Assembly (NCBI RefSeq): GCF_040760005.1
Contig: NZ_CP099760.1
Coordinates: 4,335,501 to 4,399,500, forward strand
Length of the DNA: 64,000 bases
Direction: 5' to 3'
Origin: Pseudomonas sp. stari2
GTDB taxonomy: Bacteria; Pseudomonadota; Gammaproteobacteria; Pseudomonadales; Pseudomonadaceae
Shown here: piece by piece, positions 19,845 to 30,183 of the stretch
Layout: every line of letters begins with the position of its first letter
Position numbering within the stretch: position 1 is the stretch's first letter
Notes under the pieces: model-generated
The model's database searches: none
The model's input: the letters and a program-made list of their open reading frames with translations, nothing else
What the model was told of the DNA's origin: nothing
Made by a program: the position numbers and the translations under genes

Positions 19845-22550
19845 ATGCTGATGAACACTCCACGCTTCACGCTCAAACCCTTGGTGGCGACGATTTCCCG
19901 CCACCGTTTCGTTCCGTTGTACCTGGTGGCCATGGGGATGGGCGCCGGGGTTCAGGCGGCCGAGGACGACAACAACGTCCCGGCCGCCGCTGCGGTGGTC
20001 GCACCGACCACGCAACTGCAACGGGTCGAGGTGACCGGTTCGGCGATCCGTCGGGTCGACGCGGAAACGGCGGTGCCGATCACCGTGCTCAAGGCCGATG
20101 AGCTGCGTAAACAGGGCGTGACCACCACCGCCGAACTGGTGCAGCGCATCACCGGCAGCCAGTCAATCAACAACAGCGCAGGCTCGGTCGGCGCGGCCAC
20201 CGGCGGCGCCTCGTTCGCCGACATGCGCGGCATCGGCGCGAACAAGACGCTGGTGCTGCTCAACGGTCGCCGGCTGGCCAACAACGCGCTGTCGGGCACC
20301 AACTCGGCCGGCGGCGCGGTGGATCTGAACATGATCCCGTTTGCCGCGATCGAGCGCGTGGAAGTACTGCGCGACGGCGCCTCGGCCCTGTACGGCACCG
20401 ATGCCATCGGCGGCGTGATCAATTTCATCACCAAAAAATCCATGACCGACGGCCAGCTCACCCTCGGCGGTGAAACCCCGACCCACAGCGGCGGCGGTGC
20501 GACCAAGGACATGAGCGCCAGTTGGGGCTACGGCGACCTGGAGCAGGACCGCTTCAACGTGCTCGGCGTGTTCAACTACAACAAGCAGCAGAACCTCGAC
20601 GCCAACGACCGCTCCTTCGCCCGCGACTACGTGCCCGGCCGTGGCCTGGACCAGACCTCAGGCACCGCGTTCCCCGGCAACTACAGCCAGAATGGCAACG
20701 CCACCAATCCACTGGCCAACAGCAATTGTAACGGCCCCAACCTGGTGGCCCGTGACGGCCTCTGCCGCTTCAGCACCCGCGAATACATCGACCTGGTGCC
20801 GCAGACAGAGAAGACTTCGTTCTTCGGCAAGACCACCGCCAAACTGGCCGACGATCACAACGTCAACCTCGAATACTTCTGGTCGCGCAATAACAACGCC
20901 ACCGCCGTGGGACCTGCGCCATTGACCGGCCTGAGCCTGGATTCGTCCTCGCCCTACTACCCCGGCAACGGCATCACCCCGGCGCCCACCGGTTTCGCCC
21001 TCGACCCGACGCAACCGGTGGACGTGAACTGGCGCGAAACCGCCGCCGGCCCCCGCGAATCGAAAGACCAGAACACCAGCCAGCGCTTTTTGCTGAGCTT
21101 CGACGGTCTGGTCGGCGGCTGGGACTACAACGTCGGCGCCTCGTACAACCAGAACAAGATCGTCTCCAGCGTCACCAGCGGCTACGTCAGCGATCAGGCG
21201 ATGATCAGTGGTCTGGCCAGCGGCCTGCTCAACCCGTTCGGCCCGCAGACCAGTGCCGGTCAGCAGTACATCGACCAAGCCATGTACCACGGTGCCTATT
21301 CCACGGCAGTCGGTCGGGTCGCCGGTTTCGACGGGCGGATCAGCCGCGAGATCGGCGACTGGTTCGGCGCCGGCCCGGCCGGTCTGGCACTGGGCGGCGA
21401 ATACCGCAAAGAGAAATTCCATCAGGACTTCGAGTCGTTCGCCGGTGATATCCAGAGCCTGGGCATCGACCCGGCCGGCAGCGTCGAGGGCGACCGCAGC
21501 GTGAAAGCCGCCTACGCGGAAATCAACGTGCCGGTGCTCGACAGCCTGGAACTGTCCGCCGCCGTGCGTCACGACAAATACAGCGATTTCGGCAGCACCA
21601 CCAACCCGAAATATTCGTTCCGCTATCAGCCACTCAAGGAACTGGTGGTGCGCGGTGCCTACAGCGAAGGCTTCCGCGCACCGTCGCTGTATGAGCTGTA
21701 TTCACCGCGCAGCATCACCTACACCCAGGGCTACTACAACGACCCGGTGCTGTGTACCGGCGGCGTGGTGCAACCGGGCGGCAACGGCGGGCGCGATTGC
21801 GGTCAGCAGTTCCTCAACCAGATCGGCGGCAACGAAGACCTGGCACCGGAGAAAGCACGCAACGTGACCTTGGGCTTCGTTTATCAGCCGGTCAACAATC
21901 TGTCCGTGGGACTGGACTTCTGGTGGATTCACATCTCCAACCAGATCCAGCCGTTCCCGGAGTCCACCGTGTTCGATCAGGCCGGCAGCTACCCCGACCG
22001 CTTCGTGCGCAACGCCGACGGCACGCTCAATTACATCGTCACCGGCAACGCCAACCTCGGCATCGTCGAAACCAACGGCGTTGACGTGTCGCTGGACTAT
22101 CGCTTCCCGAACACGCCGTACGGTCAGTTCGGTCTGGGCCTGCAAGGCACTTATGTCGACGAGTACGACTTTCAGAGCACCATCAAGGGCCCGTTCACCG
22201 ACAAGGTCGGCGACTTCAAGGGCGACGGTGTGATTGCCCGCTGGAAACACAACCTGACCGGTTCCTGGACCTTCGGCGCGGCCCGCGCGGCACTGACCAA
22301 CCGCTTCACCACCGGCTACAACGACTACGACCGCGAGACCAACGCACGGGTCGCGTCGTACTCGGTGTGGGACCTGTCGGCCGGCTACACCTTCGACAAG
22401 GTGCTGGACGTGGATGCGGGAGTGAAGAACCTGTTCGACCGCGACCCGCCGTTCACCAACCAGGCCTACAACTTCCAGAGCGGCTATGACCCGCGCTACA
22501 CCGATCCGCTGGGCCGCACGCTGTTTGCGCGCATGACGTACCACTTCTGA
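19845..22550 (+). CDS. TonB-dependent outer-membrane receptor
   Basis: A gated outer-membrane importer of about 901 residues. Signal peptide (about 1-40, ending GVQAA), then a TonB-box-like stretch QLQRVEVTGSAI, a plug domain (about 60-190; GIGANKTLVLLNGRRLANNA and VLRDGASALYGTDAIGGVIN are plug hallmarks) and a 22-strand barrel ending in Phe (TYHF). This branch, with a non-siderophore plug, often occurs with peptide or sugar uptake genes. The location between tonB-exbBD and a peptide ABC importer suggests that it brings peptide-like ligands into the periplasm. The ATG at 19845 fits the signal peptide; the frame runs 33 codons further upstream. The ribosome site is weak. Confidence 0.9.
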   Translation: MLMNTPRFTLKPLVATISRHRFVPLYLVAMGMGAGVQAAEDDNNVPAAAAVVAPTTQLQRVEVTGSAIRRVDAETAVPITVLKADELRKQGVTTTAELVQRITGSQSINNSAGSVGAATGGASFADMRGIGANKTLVLLNGRRLANNALSGTNSAGGAVDLNMIPFAAIERVEVLRDGASALYGTDAIGGVINFITKKSMTDGQLTLGGETPTHSGGGATKDMSASWGYGDLEQDRFNVLGVFNYNKQQNLDANDRSFARDYVPGRGLDQTSGTAFPGNYSQNGNATNPLANSNCNGPNLVARDGLCRFSTREYIDLVPQTEKTSFFGKTTAKLADDHNVNLEYFWSRNNNATAVGPAPLTGLSLDSSSPYYPGNGITPAPTGFALDPTQPVDVNWRETAAGPRESKDQNTSQRFLLSFDGLVGGWDYNVGASYNQNKIVSSVTSGYVSDQAMISGLASGLLNPFGPQTSAGQQYIDQAMYHGAYSTAVGRVAGFDGRISREIGDWFGAGPAGLALGGEYRKEKFHQDFESFAGDIQSLGIDPAGSVEGDRSVKAAYAEINVPVLDSLELSAAVRHDKYSDFGSTTNPKYSFRYQPLKELVVRGAYSEGFRAPSLYELYSPRSITYTQGYYNDPVLCTGGVVQPGGNGGRDCGQQFLNQIGGNEDLAPEKARNVTLGFVYQPVNNLSVGLDFWWIHISNQIQPFPESTVFDQAGSYPDRFVRNADGTLNYIVTGNANLGIVETNGVDVSLDYRFPNTPYGQFGLGLQGTYVDEYDFQSTIKGPFTDKVGDFKGDGVIARWKHNLTGSWTFGAARAALTNRFTTGYNDYDRETNARVASYSVWDLSAGYTFDKVLDVDAGVKNLFDRDPPFTNQAYNFQSGYDPRYTDPLGRTLFARMTYHF

Positions 22551-22660
22551 GTCCCGGTCGGGGCCGCGCAAGACTCCGGCCGGCCCCTTCCCCTTGCGAA
22601 TTCGCATCCCGCAGCGGCCACCCGCCGCTTCGGGTTTTTCCGGCTCAGAGGAACGACTTC

Positions 22661-24532
22661 ATGACAATCATGCGCAACATGGCCGGCCTGCTGCTCGGCA
22701 GTGCGCTGCTGTGCAACGCGGCATCCGCGCTGGCCGGCGGCAGCTACGCGATGACAGTGTATGGCGAGGCGCCAAAATACCCCGCGGGTTTCCAGCACTT
22801 CGATTTCGTCAATCCCGACGCCCCGAAGGGAGGCTCGCTCAGCCGCGCCTCAATGGAAATCGGTCAGTACAACTACATCACCCCGTATGCCGATCAGGGC
22901 ATTTCCGTGGTGCAGGTCAACGACTGGGTGTATTCGCCGCTGGCGTTCCGCTCGCTGGACGAGCCCTACACCGTCTATGGTCTGGTGGCGCAAACCATGG
23001 AGCGCGATACCGACGGTCTTTGGGTGCGTTTCAACCTCAATCCCGAGGCACGTTTCGCCGACGGCACACCGATCACCGCCGAGGACGTGCGCTACACCTT
23101 CGAGCTGTTGATGACCAAGGGCAGCCTGAGTTATCGCCAGCAATACGCCGATGTGCAGGACGTGCTGATCGAAGGCCCGCGACAGATTCGCTTCACCTTC
23201 AAGAACAACCTCAACCGCACTCTGGCGCTGGATCTGGCATCGCTGCGGCCAGTGCCCGAGCACTGGTGGAAAACCCGCGATTTCGCCAACGGCGGCGGCT
23301 TCGAACCACCACTGGGCAGCGGCCCGTACCGGGTGAGCAAGGTCGATGCGGGGCGCAGCATCGGTTTCCAGCGCGATCCGGATTGGTGGGGCAAGGACTT
23401 GCCGGTCAGTCGCGGGATGTACAACTTCGACAGCCTGACCGTGAACTTCTATGGCGACACCGACGTCGCCCGACAACTGCTGCAGGCCGGGGCGTTCGAC
23501 TACAACCGCGAGTTTTCTTCATCCGGCTACGTGGTCGGTTACGACAGCCCGGCCCTGCGCGACGGTCGCCTGCAACAGGCGATTCTCGCCCCGGACAAAC
23601 CGACCAGCGCCCAGGGGTTTGTGTTCAACCTGCAGAACCCGCTGTTCAAGGATCGCCGCGTGCGTCAGGCGCTGAGCCTGCTGTGGGATTTCGAGTGGAC
23701 CAACAAGCAGATGATGCGCGGCTTCTACGTGCGCCAGAACAGCTACTGGCCGAAGAGTGAAATGGCCGCCACCGCCCTGCCCGACGCCGGAGAACTGGCG
23801 ATCCTCGAGCCGCTGCGCGGACAGATCCCGGACGAAGTTTTCAACCGGGTCTATCAGGCGCCGAAAACCGATGGCAGCGGCTACATCCGCGACAAGCAGT
23901 TGCAGGCGCTGAAACTGCTGGCGGAGGCCGGATGGACGCCGAAAAACAACCGCCTGGTAAACGCCGCCGGAGAGCCATTCGAATTCACCTTCCTCGACGG
24001 CCAGGGCGGCTTCGACCGCATGCTGCTGCCCTACAAACGCACCCTGGCGCAGATCGGCATCACCCTGAATCTGCGGCGCATCGATTCGGCGCAATACATC
24101 AACCGGCTCAACGCCCGGGACTACGACATGATCGTCACCAGTTTCCCCCGCAGCGGCGATCCGATCGTCTCGCCGGGCCGCGAGTTGTACAGCCTGTATG
24201 CCTCGCAGAGCGCCACACAAGTCGGCAGCTCCAATTCGATGGTACTGGCGGACCCGGCGGTAGACCGGCTGATCGACGGCCTCGTCCAGGCCAATACCCG
24301 CGACGCCATGGTGCGTTACGCCCGCGCCCTCGACCGGGTGCTGCAATGGGGTGATTACATGATTCCCAACTACTACTCCAAAGGCACGCCGACGGTGTAT
24401 CAGAACCGCTTCGGCAGGCCGTCGGTGCAACCGATTTACAGCGAAGGCCTCGACACCTGGTGGGAGGTCTCGGCCAAGCCGCTGACCAACCAGCAGATGA
24501 GTGCCCTGCACCAACTCGCGGGGGGCCAGTGA
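22661..24532 (+). CDS. yejA: Peptide-binding protein of a Yej-type ABC importer
   Basis: A 623-residue periplasmic SBP_bac_5 protein with a signal peptide ending [26 protein letters not shown] and [19 protein letters not shown] are typical of the YejA branch, which is longer than DppA/OppA (about 530) and has no lipobox. YejA homologues capture peptides such as microcin C. The ATG has GAGGA 8 bases upstream. The yejB gene starts one base after the stop. It should receive what the TonB-dependent receptor delivers. Confidence 0.9.
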   Translation: MTIMRNMAGLLLGSALLCNAASALAGGSYAMTVYGEAPKYPAGFQHFDFVNPDAPKGGSLSRASMEIGQYNYITPYADQGISVVQVNDWVYSPLAFRSLDEPYTVYGLVAQTMERDTDGLWVRFNLNPEARFADGTPITAEDVRYTFELLMTKGSLSYRQQYADVQDVLIEGPRQIRFTFKNNLNRTLALDLASLRPVPEHWWKTRDFANGGGFEPPLGSGPYRVSKVDAGRSIGFQRDPDWWGKDLPVSRGMYNFDSLTVNFYGDTDVARQLLQAGAFDYNREFSSSGYVVGYDSPALRDGRLQQAILAPDKPTSAQGFVFNLQNPLFKDRRVRQALSLLWDFEWTNKQMMRGFYVRQNSYWPKSEMAATALPDAGELAILEPLRGQIPDEVFNRVYQAPKTDGSGYIRDKQLQALKLLAEAGWTPKNNRLVNAAGEPFEFTFLDGQGGFDRMLLPYKRTLAQIGITLNLRRIDSAQYINRLNARDYDMIVTSFPRSGDPIVSPGRELYSLYASQSATQVGSSNSMVLADPAVDRLIDGLVQANTRDAMVRYARALDRVLQWGDYMIPNYYSKGTPTVYQNRFGRPSVQPIYSEGLDTWWEVSAKPLTNQQMSALHQLAGGQ

Positions 24533-24533
24533 C

Positions 24534-25598
24534 ATGTGGCGTTATCTGAGTCGACGTCTGTTGCTGATCATCCCGACGCTGCTGTGCATTCTGGTGGTCA
24601 ACTTCGTCATCGTGCAGGCGGCGCCCGGCGGTCCGGTGGAGCAGGCCATCGCTCGCCTGCAAGGCTTCGGCGGGCACAGCATGGGCGGCGCCAGCGAAGT
24701 GACCGCGATCGGCGGTGCCGGGCGCAGCAGCCGTGGCCTGGACCCGGCGCTGATCGAAGAGATCAAGCACCACTACGGTTTCGACCGACCGATGCACGAA
24801 CGCCTGTGGCTGATGCTCAAGAACTACGCGCAACTGGACTTGGGCAGCAGTTTCTTTCGCGGTGCGAAAGTGACCGATCTGATCGTGCAGAAGCTGCCGG
24901 TGTCGCTGTCCCTCGGCCTGTGGGCGACCTTGATCACCTACCTGATTTCGATCCCGTTGGGGATCCGCAAGGCGATCAAAAACGGCAGCGCGTTCGATGT
25001 CTGGAGCAGCACGGCAATCATCGTCGGTTACGCGATGCCGGCGTTTCTGTTCGCGATTCTGTTGATCGTGGTGTTCGCCGGTGGCAGTTACGTCAACTGG
25101 TTTCCGGTACAGGGGCTGGTCTCGGACCACTTCGACAGCCTGAGCCTGTGGGGCAAGGTCGGCGACTACCTGTGGCATCTGGTGTTACCGGTGACGGCGC
25201 TGGTGATCGGCGGTTTTGCGACGTTGACGATCCTGACCAAAAACAGCTTCCTCAACGAGATCAGCCGTCAGTACGTGATCACCGCACGCGCCAAGGGCCT
25301 GACCGAAAGACGTGTGCTCTACGGCCATGTGTTTCGCAACGCGATGCTGCTGGTGGTGGCTGGTGTGCCGTCGGCATTGATCGAGGTGTTTTTCGCCGGT
25401 TCCCTGCTGATCGAAACCATCTTCAACCTCGATGGCCTCGGGCGCATGAGCTACGAAGCGGCGGTGTCACGGGACTACCCGGTGGTGTTCGGCACGCTGT
25501 TCCTGTTCACCCTGTTCGGCCTGTTGATCAAGCTGATCGGCGACCTCTGCTACACCCTGCTTGACCCGCGCATCGACTTCTCGGCGAGGACTGCCTGA
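24534..25598 (+). CDS. yejB: Peptide ABC importer permease, YejB-type
   Basis: A 354-residue inner-membrane permease with about six helices. The start [20 protein letters not shown] is the usual BPD_transp_1 N-terminal helix. [20 protein letters not shown] is the EAA-like cytoplasmic loop that docks on the ATPase. The insertion after the first helix ([18 protein letters not shown]) is a mark of YejB rather than DppB. The ATG at 24534 lies one base after the yejA stop. Confidence 0.92.
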   Translation: MWRYLSRRLLLIIPTLLCILVVNFVIVQAAPGGPVEQAIARLQGFGGHSMGGASEVTAIGGAGRSSRGLDPALIEEIKHHYGFDRPMHERLWLMLKNYAQLDLGSSFFRGAKVTDLIVQKLPVSLSLGLWATLITYLISIPLGIRKAIKNGSAFDVWSSTAIIVGYAMPAFLFAILLIVVFAGGSYVNWFPVQGLVSDHFDSLSLWGKVGDYLWHLVLPVTALVIGGFATLTILTKNSFLNEISRQYVITARAKGLTERRVLYGHVFRNAMLLVVAGVPSALIEVFFAGSLLIETIFNLDGLGRMSYEAAVSRDYPVVFGTLFLFTLFGLLIKLIGDLCYTLLDPRIDFSARTA

Positions 25599-26620
25599 TG
25601 TTCACACTTTCCCCTATGGGCCGGCGGCGCATCGCGCAATTCAAGGCCAACCGTCGCGGGCGCTGGTCGCTGTGGCTGTTCGTCGGACTGTGCCTGATCT
25701 GCCTCGGCGGCGAACTGATCGCCAACGACAAACCGCTGGTGATCCGCTACCACGACGCTTTTTACTTCCCGATCCTCAGCGATTATCAGGAAACCGATTT
25801 CGGCGGCGAATTGCCGTTCCAGCCGGATTACGCCAGCAATTACGTGCACCAACTGATCGAGGATCAGGGCGGCTGGATGCTGTTCCCGCCGATCCCGTTC
25901 AGCTACGACACGGTCAATTACGACCTTACGGAACCGGCGCCGAGCCCGCCATCCTCCAGCAACTGGCTGGGCACCGACGATCAGGCGCGGGACGTGTTGG
26001 CGCGGGTGATTTTCGGCACGCGGATTTCGATTCTGTTTGCGCTGATCCTCACCGCCGTCAGTGCGCTGGTCGGCATCGTGGCCGGGGCGTTGCAGGGTTA
26101 TTACGGCGGCTGGGTCGACTTGCTCGGGCAGCGGGTGCTGGAGATCTGGTCGGGGCTGCCGGTGCTGTACCTGCTGATTATTTTGTCGGGGTTCGTCTCG
26201 CCGAGTTTCTGGTGGCTGCTGGGGATCATGGCGCTGTTTTCCTGGCTGGCACTGGTGGACGTGGTGCGCGCCGAGTTCCTGCGCGGGCGCAGCCTGGAAT
26301 ACGTCAAGGCCGCACGGGCCCTGGGCCTGACGGACAGCGAGCTGATGCGCCGGCACATTCTGCCCAACGCCATGACCTCCACCCTCACCTACCTGCCGTT
26401 CATTCTGACCGGCGCCATCGCCACCCTCACCGCGCTGGACTTTCTCGGCTTCGGCATGCCCGCCGGCACCGCGTCGCTGGGTGAACTGATCGGCCAGGCC
26501 AAGCGCAATCTGCAAGCGCCGTGGCTGGGGCTGACGGCGTTTTTTGCCCTGGCGCTGATTCTGTCCTTGCTGGTGTTTATCGGCGAAGCCTGCCGTGACG
26601 CATTCGATCCGCGATCCTGA
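25598..26620 (+). CDS. yejE: Peptide ABC importer permease, YejE-type
   Basis: A 340-residue permease. The long periplasmic stretch after the first helix (NDKPLVIRYHDAFYFPIL, then YDLTEPAPSPPSSSNWLGTD) is specific to YejE. The EAA loop is LEYVKAARALGLTDSELMRR. It pairs with YejB as the translocation pore. The start overlaps the yejB stop (TGATG). Confidence 0.92.
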   Translation: MFTLSPMGRRRIAQFKANRRGRWSLWLFVGLCLICLGGELIANDKPLVIRYHDAFYFPILSDYQETDFGGELPFQPDYASNYVHQLIEDQGGWMLFPPIPFSYDTVNYDLTEPAPSPPSSSNWLGTDDQARDVLARVIFGTRISILFALILTAVSALVGIVAGALQGYYGGWVDLLGQRVLEIWSGLPVLYLLIILSGFVSPSFWWLLGIMALFSWLALVDVVRAEFLRGRSLEYVKAARALGLTDSELMRRHILPNAMTSTLTYLPFILTGAIATLTALDFLGFGMPAGTASLGELIGQAKRNLQAPWLGLTAFFALALILSLLVFIGEACRDAFDPRS

Positions 26621-26634
26621 TCCCCGGAGCTGAA

Positions 26635-28245
26635 ATGACCGACAACCTGATTGAAATTCGCGACCTGCGCGTCGCCTTCGCCGGGCATGAAGTGGTGCAC
26701 GGCGTGAACCTCGACATCCGCCGTGGCGAGTGCCTGGCACTGGTCGGCGAATCCGGCTCGGGCAAGTCGGTGACGGCGCACTCGATCCTGCGTTTGCTGC
26801 CAACCAAGACCGTCAGCAGCACGGGCAGCATCCGCTACAACGGCGTGGACTTGCTGCGCGCCAGCGAACAACAGCTGCGCGGCTTGCGCGGCAACCGCAT
26901 CGCGATGATTTTCCAGGAGCCGATGACTTCGCTGAACCCGCTGCACACGGTGGAAAAACAGATCAGCGAAGTGCTGGAGATCCACAAGGGGCTCAAGGGT
27001 CGCGCCGCGCGCCAGCGCACGCTGGAGCTGCTGGAACTGGTGGGCATTCGCCAACCGTTGCAACGGTTGAAGGCCTATCCGCACCAGCTCTCCGGCGGCC
27101 AGCGGCAACGAGTGATGATCGCCATGGCGCTGGCCAACGAACCCGAATTGCTGATCGCCGATGAGCCGACCACGGCGCTGGACGTGACCGTGCAGCAGAA
27201 GATTCTCGAGCTGCTGATCGAGTTGCAGCAACGCCTCGGCATGTCGCTGCTGCTGATCAGTCACGACCTCAACCTGGTGCGGCGCATCGCCCAACGGGTG
27301 TGTGTGATGCGCCACGGGGAAATCGTCGAACAGGCCGACTGCGCAACGCTGTTCCGCACCCCGCAGCATCCCTACAGCCGCCTGCTGATCGAGGCGGAAC
27401 CGTCGGGCGCACCAGTGCCGAGTCGCTACGATCACAACCTGCTGGAAGTGGACGATCTGAAAGTCTGGTTCCCGCTGCCCAAGGCGTTGTTCAGCCGCAC
27501 CCAGGAATACATCAAGGCCGTGGACGGCGTGAGTTTCCGTCTGCAACGGGGCAAGACCCTGGGCATTGTCGGCGAGTCCGGCTCGGGCAAGTCGACGCTG
27601 GGCCAGGCGATTCTGCGGCTGGTGGAATCCGAAGGCGACATTCGGTTCGGCAACAAGCAATTGAACCTGTTCAATCAGCGCTTGATGCGCCCGTTGCGCC
27701 GGCAGATCCAGGTGGTGTTCCAGGACCCGTTCGGCAGCCTCAGCCCACGGATGTCGGTGCAGCAGATCATCGCCGAAGGCCTGCTGACCCACGGTATCGG
27801 CACGGCCGAGGAACGTGAGGCGGCGGTGATCCGCGTGCTGGAGGAAGTCGGCCTCGACCCACGGAGCCGCCATCGCTATCCCCACGAATTCTCCGGCGGC
27901 CAGCGCCAGCGCATTTCCATCGCCCGGGCACTGGTGCTGGAACCGGCGCTGATACTGCTCGATGAACCGACCTCGGCGCTGGATCGCACGGTGCAGAAAC
28001 AGGTGGTGGAATTGTTGCGGCAATTGCAGATCCGTCACGGCTTGACGTACCTGTTCATCAGCCATGACCTGGCGGTGGTGCATGCGCTGGCGCACGACTT
28101 GATGGTGATCAAGGATGGAAAAGTGGTGGAACAGGGATCATCGCGAGAGATTTTTGCAGCGCCGCAGCATGCTTATACGCAAGCGTTGCTCAAGGCTTCG
28201 GGTTTGGTACAGGTACAGAGTGCCGAGCGAATGGCTGTGCTTTGA
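26635..28245 (+). CDS. yejF: Peptide ABC importer ATPase with two nucleotide-binding domains, YejF-type
   Basis: A 536-residue fused ATPase. Each half has Walker A GESGSGKS (about residues 39 and 318), a signature (LSGGQRQRV and FSGGQRQRI), and Walker B (LLIADEP and LILLDEP). The fusion is a mark of YejF as opposed to separate DppD/DppF. An oligopeptide-type C-terminal extension follows the first domain ([11 protein letters not shown]). It completes the yejABEF set; the repeat-protein gene follows after 110 bases. Confidence 0.93.
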   Translation: MTDNLIEIRDLRVAFAGHEVVHGVNLDIRRGECLALVGESGSGKSVTAHSILRLLPTKTVSSTGSIRYNGVDLLRASEQQLRGLRGNRIAMIFQEPMTSLNPLHTVEKQISEVLEIHKGLKGRAARQRTLELLELVGIRQPLQRLKAYPHQLSGGQRQRVMIAMALANEPELLIADEPTTALDVTVQQKILELLIELQQRLGMSLLLISHDLNLVRRIAQRVCVMRHGEIVEQADCATLFRTPQHPYSRLLIEAEPSGAPVPSRYDHNLLEVDDLKVWFPLPKALFSRTQEYIKAVDGVSFRLQRGKTLGIVGESGSGKSTLGQAILRLVESEGDIRFGNKQLNLFNQRLMRPLRRQIQVVFQDPFGSLSPRMSVQQIIAEGLLTHGIGTAEEREAAVIRVLEEVGLDPRSRHRYPHEFSGGQRQRISIARALVLEPALILLDEPTSALDRTVQKQVVELLRQLQIRHGLTYLFISHDLAVVHALAHDLMVIKDGKVVEQGSSREIFAAPQHAYTQALLKASGLVQVQSAERMAVL

Positions 28246-28355
28246 GAAACATCATCGGCGTCGATGTTCACCATCACGTCAATGAAGTTCTCATAAAAAA
28301 TCCCGGGCGTAACATCGGCTCCATACCAACCAATAACACCCCGGAGCACAAAATC

Positions 28356-28835
28356 ATGAAACGCCAAGTCATCCTCAGCATTGCCCTTTCGGTTCTGGCC
28401 TTCAACGCTTTTGCCGCCAAACCTGCCCACACCATGATCGCTGAAGGCGGTTCGGATCGGTTGATCGAACAGCGCGTCGCTGAAGGTGGTTCGGATCGCC
28501 TGCTGGAACGCCGTGTTGCCGAAGGTGGCTCGGATCGCCTGCAAGAACGTCGCGTCGCTGAAGGTGGTTCGGATCGTCTGCAAGAACGTCGCGTTGCCGA
28601 AGGTGGTTCGGATCGCCTGCTGGAACGCCGTGTTGCCGAAGGTGGTTCGGATCGTCTGCAAGAACGTCGCGTTGCCGAAGGTGGTTCGGATCGCCTGCTG
28701 GAACGCCGTGTTGCCGAAGGTGGTTCGGATCGTCTGCAAGAACGCCGTGTTGCCGAAGGTGGTTCGGATCGTCTGCAAGAACGTCGCGTCGCTGAAGGTG
28801 GCTCGGATCGTCTGATCGAACGCCGCGTTGCCTGA
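28356..28835 (+). CDS. Exported protein of ten tandem 13-residue repeats, possible peptide precursor
   Basis: A 159-residue protein: a Sec signal peptide (about 1-21, MKRQVILSIALSVLAFNAFA), a 6-residue linker, then ten copies of (V/I)AEGGSDRL(L/Q/I)E(R/Q)R and a final Val-Ala. Nothing else is present: no Cys, no His in the repeats, no anchor. Each internal repeat ends Arg-Arg, a possible processing site, which would release many near-identical peptides of up to 13 residues. The open frame extends further upstream, but the ATG at 28356 gives the signal peptide and has GGAG 10 bases before. It follows yejF in the same direction and ends at a terminator, so it may belong to the uptake operon. 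Function is unknown; the precursor idea is inference. A structural or adhesive repeat protein is an alternative. Confidence 0.8.
   Translation: MKRQVILSIALSVLAFNAFAAKPAHTMIAEGGSDRLIEQRVAEGGSDRLLERRVAEGGSDRLQERRVAEGGSDRLQERRVAEGGSDRLLERRVAEGGSDRLQERRVAEGGSDRLLERRVAEGGSDRLQERRVAEGGSDRLQERRVAEGGSDRLIERRVA
28437..28826 (+). repeat. Ten in-frame 39-bp tandem repeats
   Basis: Ten contiguous 39-base units encode the repeat protein. Two unit types alternate for part of the array (encoding LLERR or LQERR), forming a 78-base higher-order unit. The first and last units (LIEQR, LIERR) differ from the core. Near-identity at third codon positions suggests recent duplication or gene conversion, and the copy number is likely to vary between strains. 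Confidence 0.95.
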
Positions 28836-28865
28836 ATGAATGGCTCCACCGCAGTAACCCAGAGA

Positions 28866-28896
28866 AAACCCGGCTCCCGTCAGCCGGGTTTTTTTC
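28866..28896 (+). terminator. Terminator after the repeat-protein gene
   Basis: AAACCCGGCT pairs with AGCCGGGTTT around the loop CCCGTC, followed by a run of T. It closes the + strand unit that runs from yejA to the repeat gene. Confidence 0.9.
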
Positions 28897-28910
28897 GCCT
28901 TTTTTCCTCG

Positions 28911-29999
28911 TCAGTCCTTGGCCATGCAACGTCGATAGCGCTCGTCGACCCGCTTGGCGAACCACGCGGTGGTCAGTTTGCGGGTGATCTTAGGGCTCTG
29001 CAGAACGATCCCAGGCAACACCGCCCGTGGCAATGATTTGCCTTCTGCCTTATCCGCCAGTTCGAAGACCCGTTGATACAGTTTGGTCTCCTCGAATCCC
29101 AAGGTGTTGCCCTTTTCCAGTTGCTCGCGGATCACCGGATTGCGCATGCCCAATGATTTGCCGAGTCGGCGCACCGCCAGTTCGGTGGTGCCCGGCATGA
29201 TCGAGTCGTAGCGGATCAGGTCACCATCCAGCGCCAGCGGAACGCCCGAGACGCGACTGACTGCATTCTGAAACGCCGCATTGCGACTGGCGTACCACCC
29301 TGCATTGAAGTCGGCAAAACGGTACAGCGGTTCGCGATAACTCACCGGATAACCCAACAAATGGGCGATGCCGAAATACATGCCGCCTCGGCGGGTGAAC
29401 ACTTCGTGGCGAATGGTGCCGTTCACCGGATACGGATACCCCTTGGCGTGCTGCTCGGCGAACTCGATGCTGACCTGCATCGGCCCGGCGGTGTGCACCG
29501 GGTTGAAACCGCCAAACAGCGTGCGCCCCATCGGCACCATGCCGATGAAGTCATCGAAAATGGCGCTCAGGTCTTTCTCGGTACGTGCTGCGCTCAGGCG
29601 TTCGCTATAGCTCTTGCCGTTGGGCGAGCGCACCTGCAAGGCGCCGCTGACCAACAGGCTCGGGATGTGCACTTTGGCGGCTCGGCGGTCGATCTCGTCG
29701 CGGGCAATCTTGCCCAGGCCCGGCACCGGCGGGTCGACCTGAAAGTTGGATTCCTGCTCGGCGACGGCCAGCACCGAACACAGGTTTTGCGTGGTCGGGC
29801 TGATGCCCTGGGCGGCGAACGCGGTGTAGATGTCCGTGGCCCAGCCCTGGCGGTCGGCGGTTTTCGCCGGCAGCAGGCGCACGATCTGCGCCTTGACCTC
29901 GGCCGGCGCGCGCGGGGCCGGCTCCTGGCTGCGCTGCCCGGCGCAACCGGCCAGCATCAGCAGCGCGGCGAGGCTGAGAAATAATCGAGGGCTTTGCAT
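28911..29999 (-). CDS. DUF1615-family lipoprotein
   Basis: A 362-residue predicted lipoprotein: signal peptide with lipobox LAGC (Cys19), then a DUF1615 domain across the rest. CSVLAVAEQESNFQVDP resembles the catalytic-Glu region of lytic transglycosylases, and GPMQVSIEFAEQHAKGYPYP resembles their substrate motif, so a peptidoglycan-related role is plausible but not shown. The ATG at 29999 has GGAG 5 bases upstream; the frame continues further back without a credible start. No operon partner. Confidence 0.8.
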   Translation of the reverse strand: MQSPRLFLSLAALLMLAGCAGQRSQEPAPRAPAEVKAQIVRLLPAKTADRQGWATDIYTAFAAQGISPTTQNLCSVLAVAEQESNFQVDPPVPGLGKIARDEIDRRAAKVHIPSLLVSGALQVRSPNGKSYSERLSAARTEKDLSAIFDDFIGMVPMGRTLFGGFNPVHTAGPMQVSIEFAEQHAKGYPYPVNGTIRHEVFTRRGGMYFGIAHLLGYPVSYREPLYRFADFNAGWYASRNAAFQNAVSRVSGVPLALDGDLIRYDSIMPGTTELAVRRLGKSLGMRNPVIREQLEKGNTLGFEETKLYQRVFELADKAEGKSLPRAVLPGIVLQSPKITRKLTTAWFAKRVDERYRRCMAKD

Positions 30000-30183
30000 A
30001 ACGCTCCATGAAGTCCGTTGAGCCGGGTTTACCCTACGCCCAATCCCGGGTTGCAGGATAGGACTACGGGCCGGCGACGCTGTTCCATCGCCCCGTCTGG
30101 CAGGCCGACTGGCCGTGCCCGCCCGCTGATCCATACTTGCTGCTGCACACTCAGTGGCAAAGGGCACGCGAGGAGGACAGACC

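Noticed and set aside
28437..28826. Possible CRISPR array
   Set aside because: The repeats are contiguous, without unique spacers, and are translated in frame; there are no cas genes.
28173..28965. Antisense and alternative-frame open frames over the 39-bp repeats
   Set aside because: A tandem repeat of a multiple of three leaves all frames periodic. Only the + frame with the signal peptide, ribosome site and terminator makes a sensible gene.
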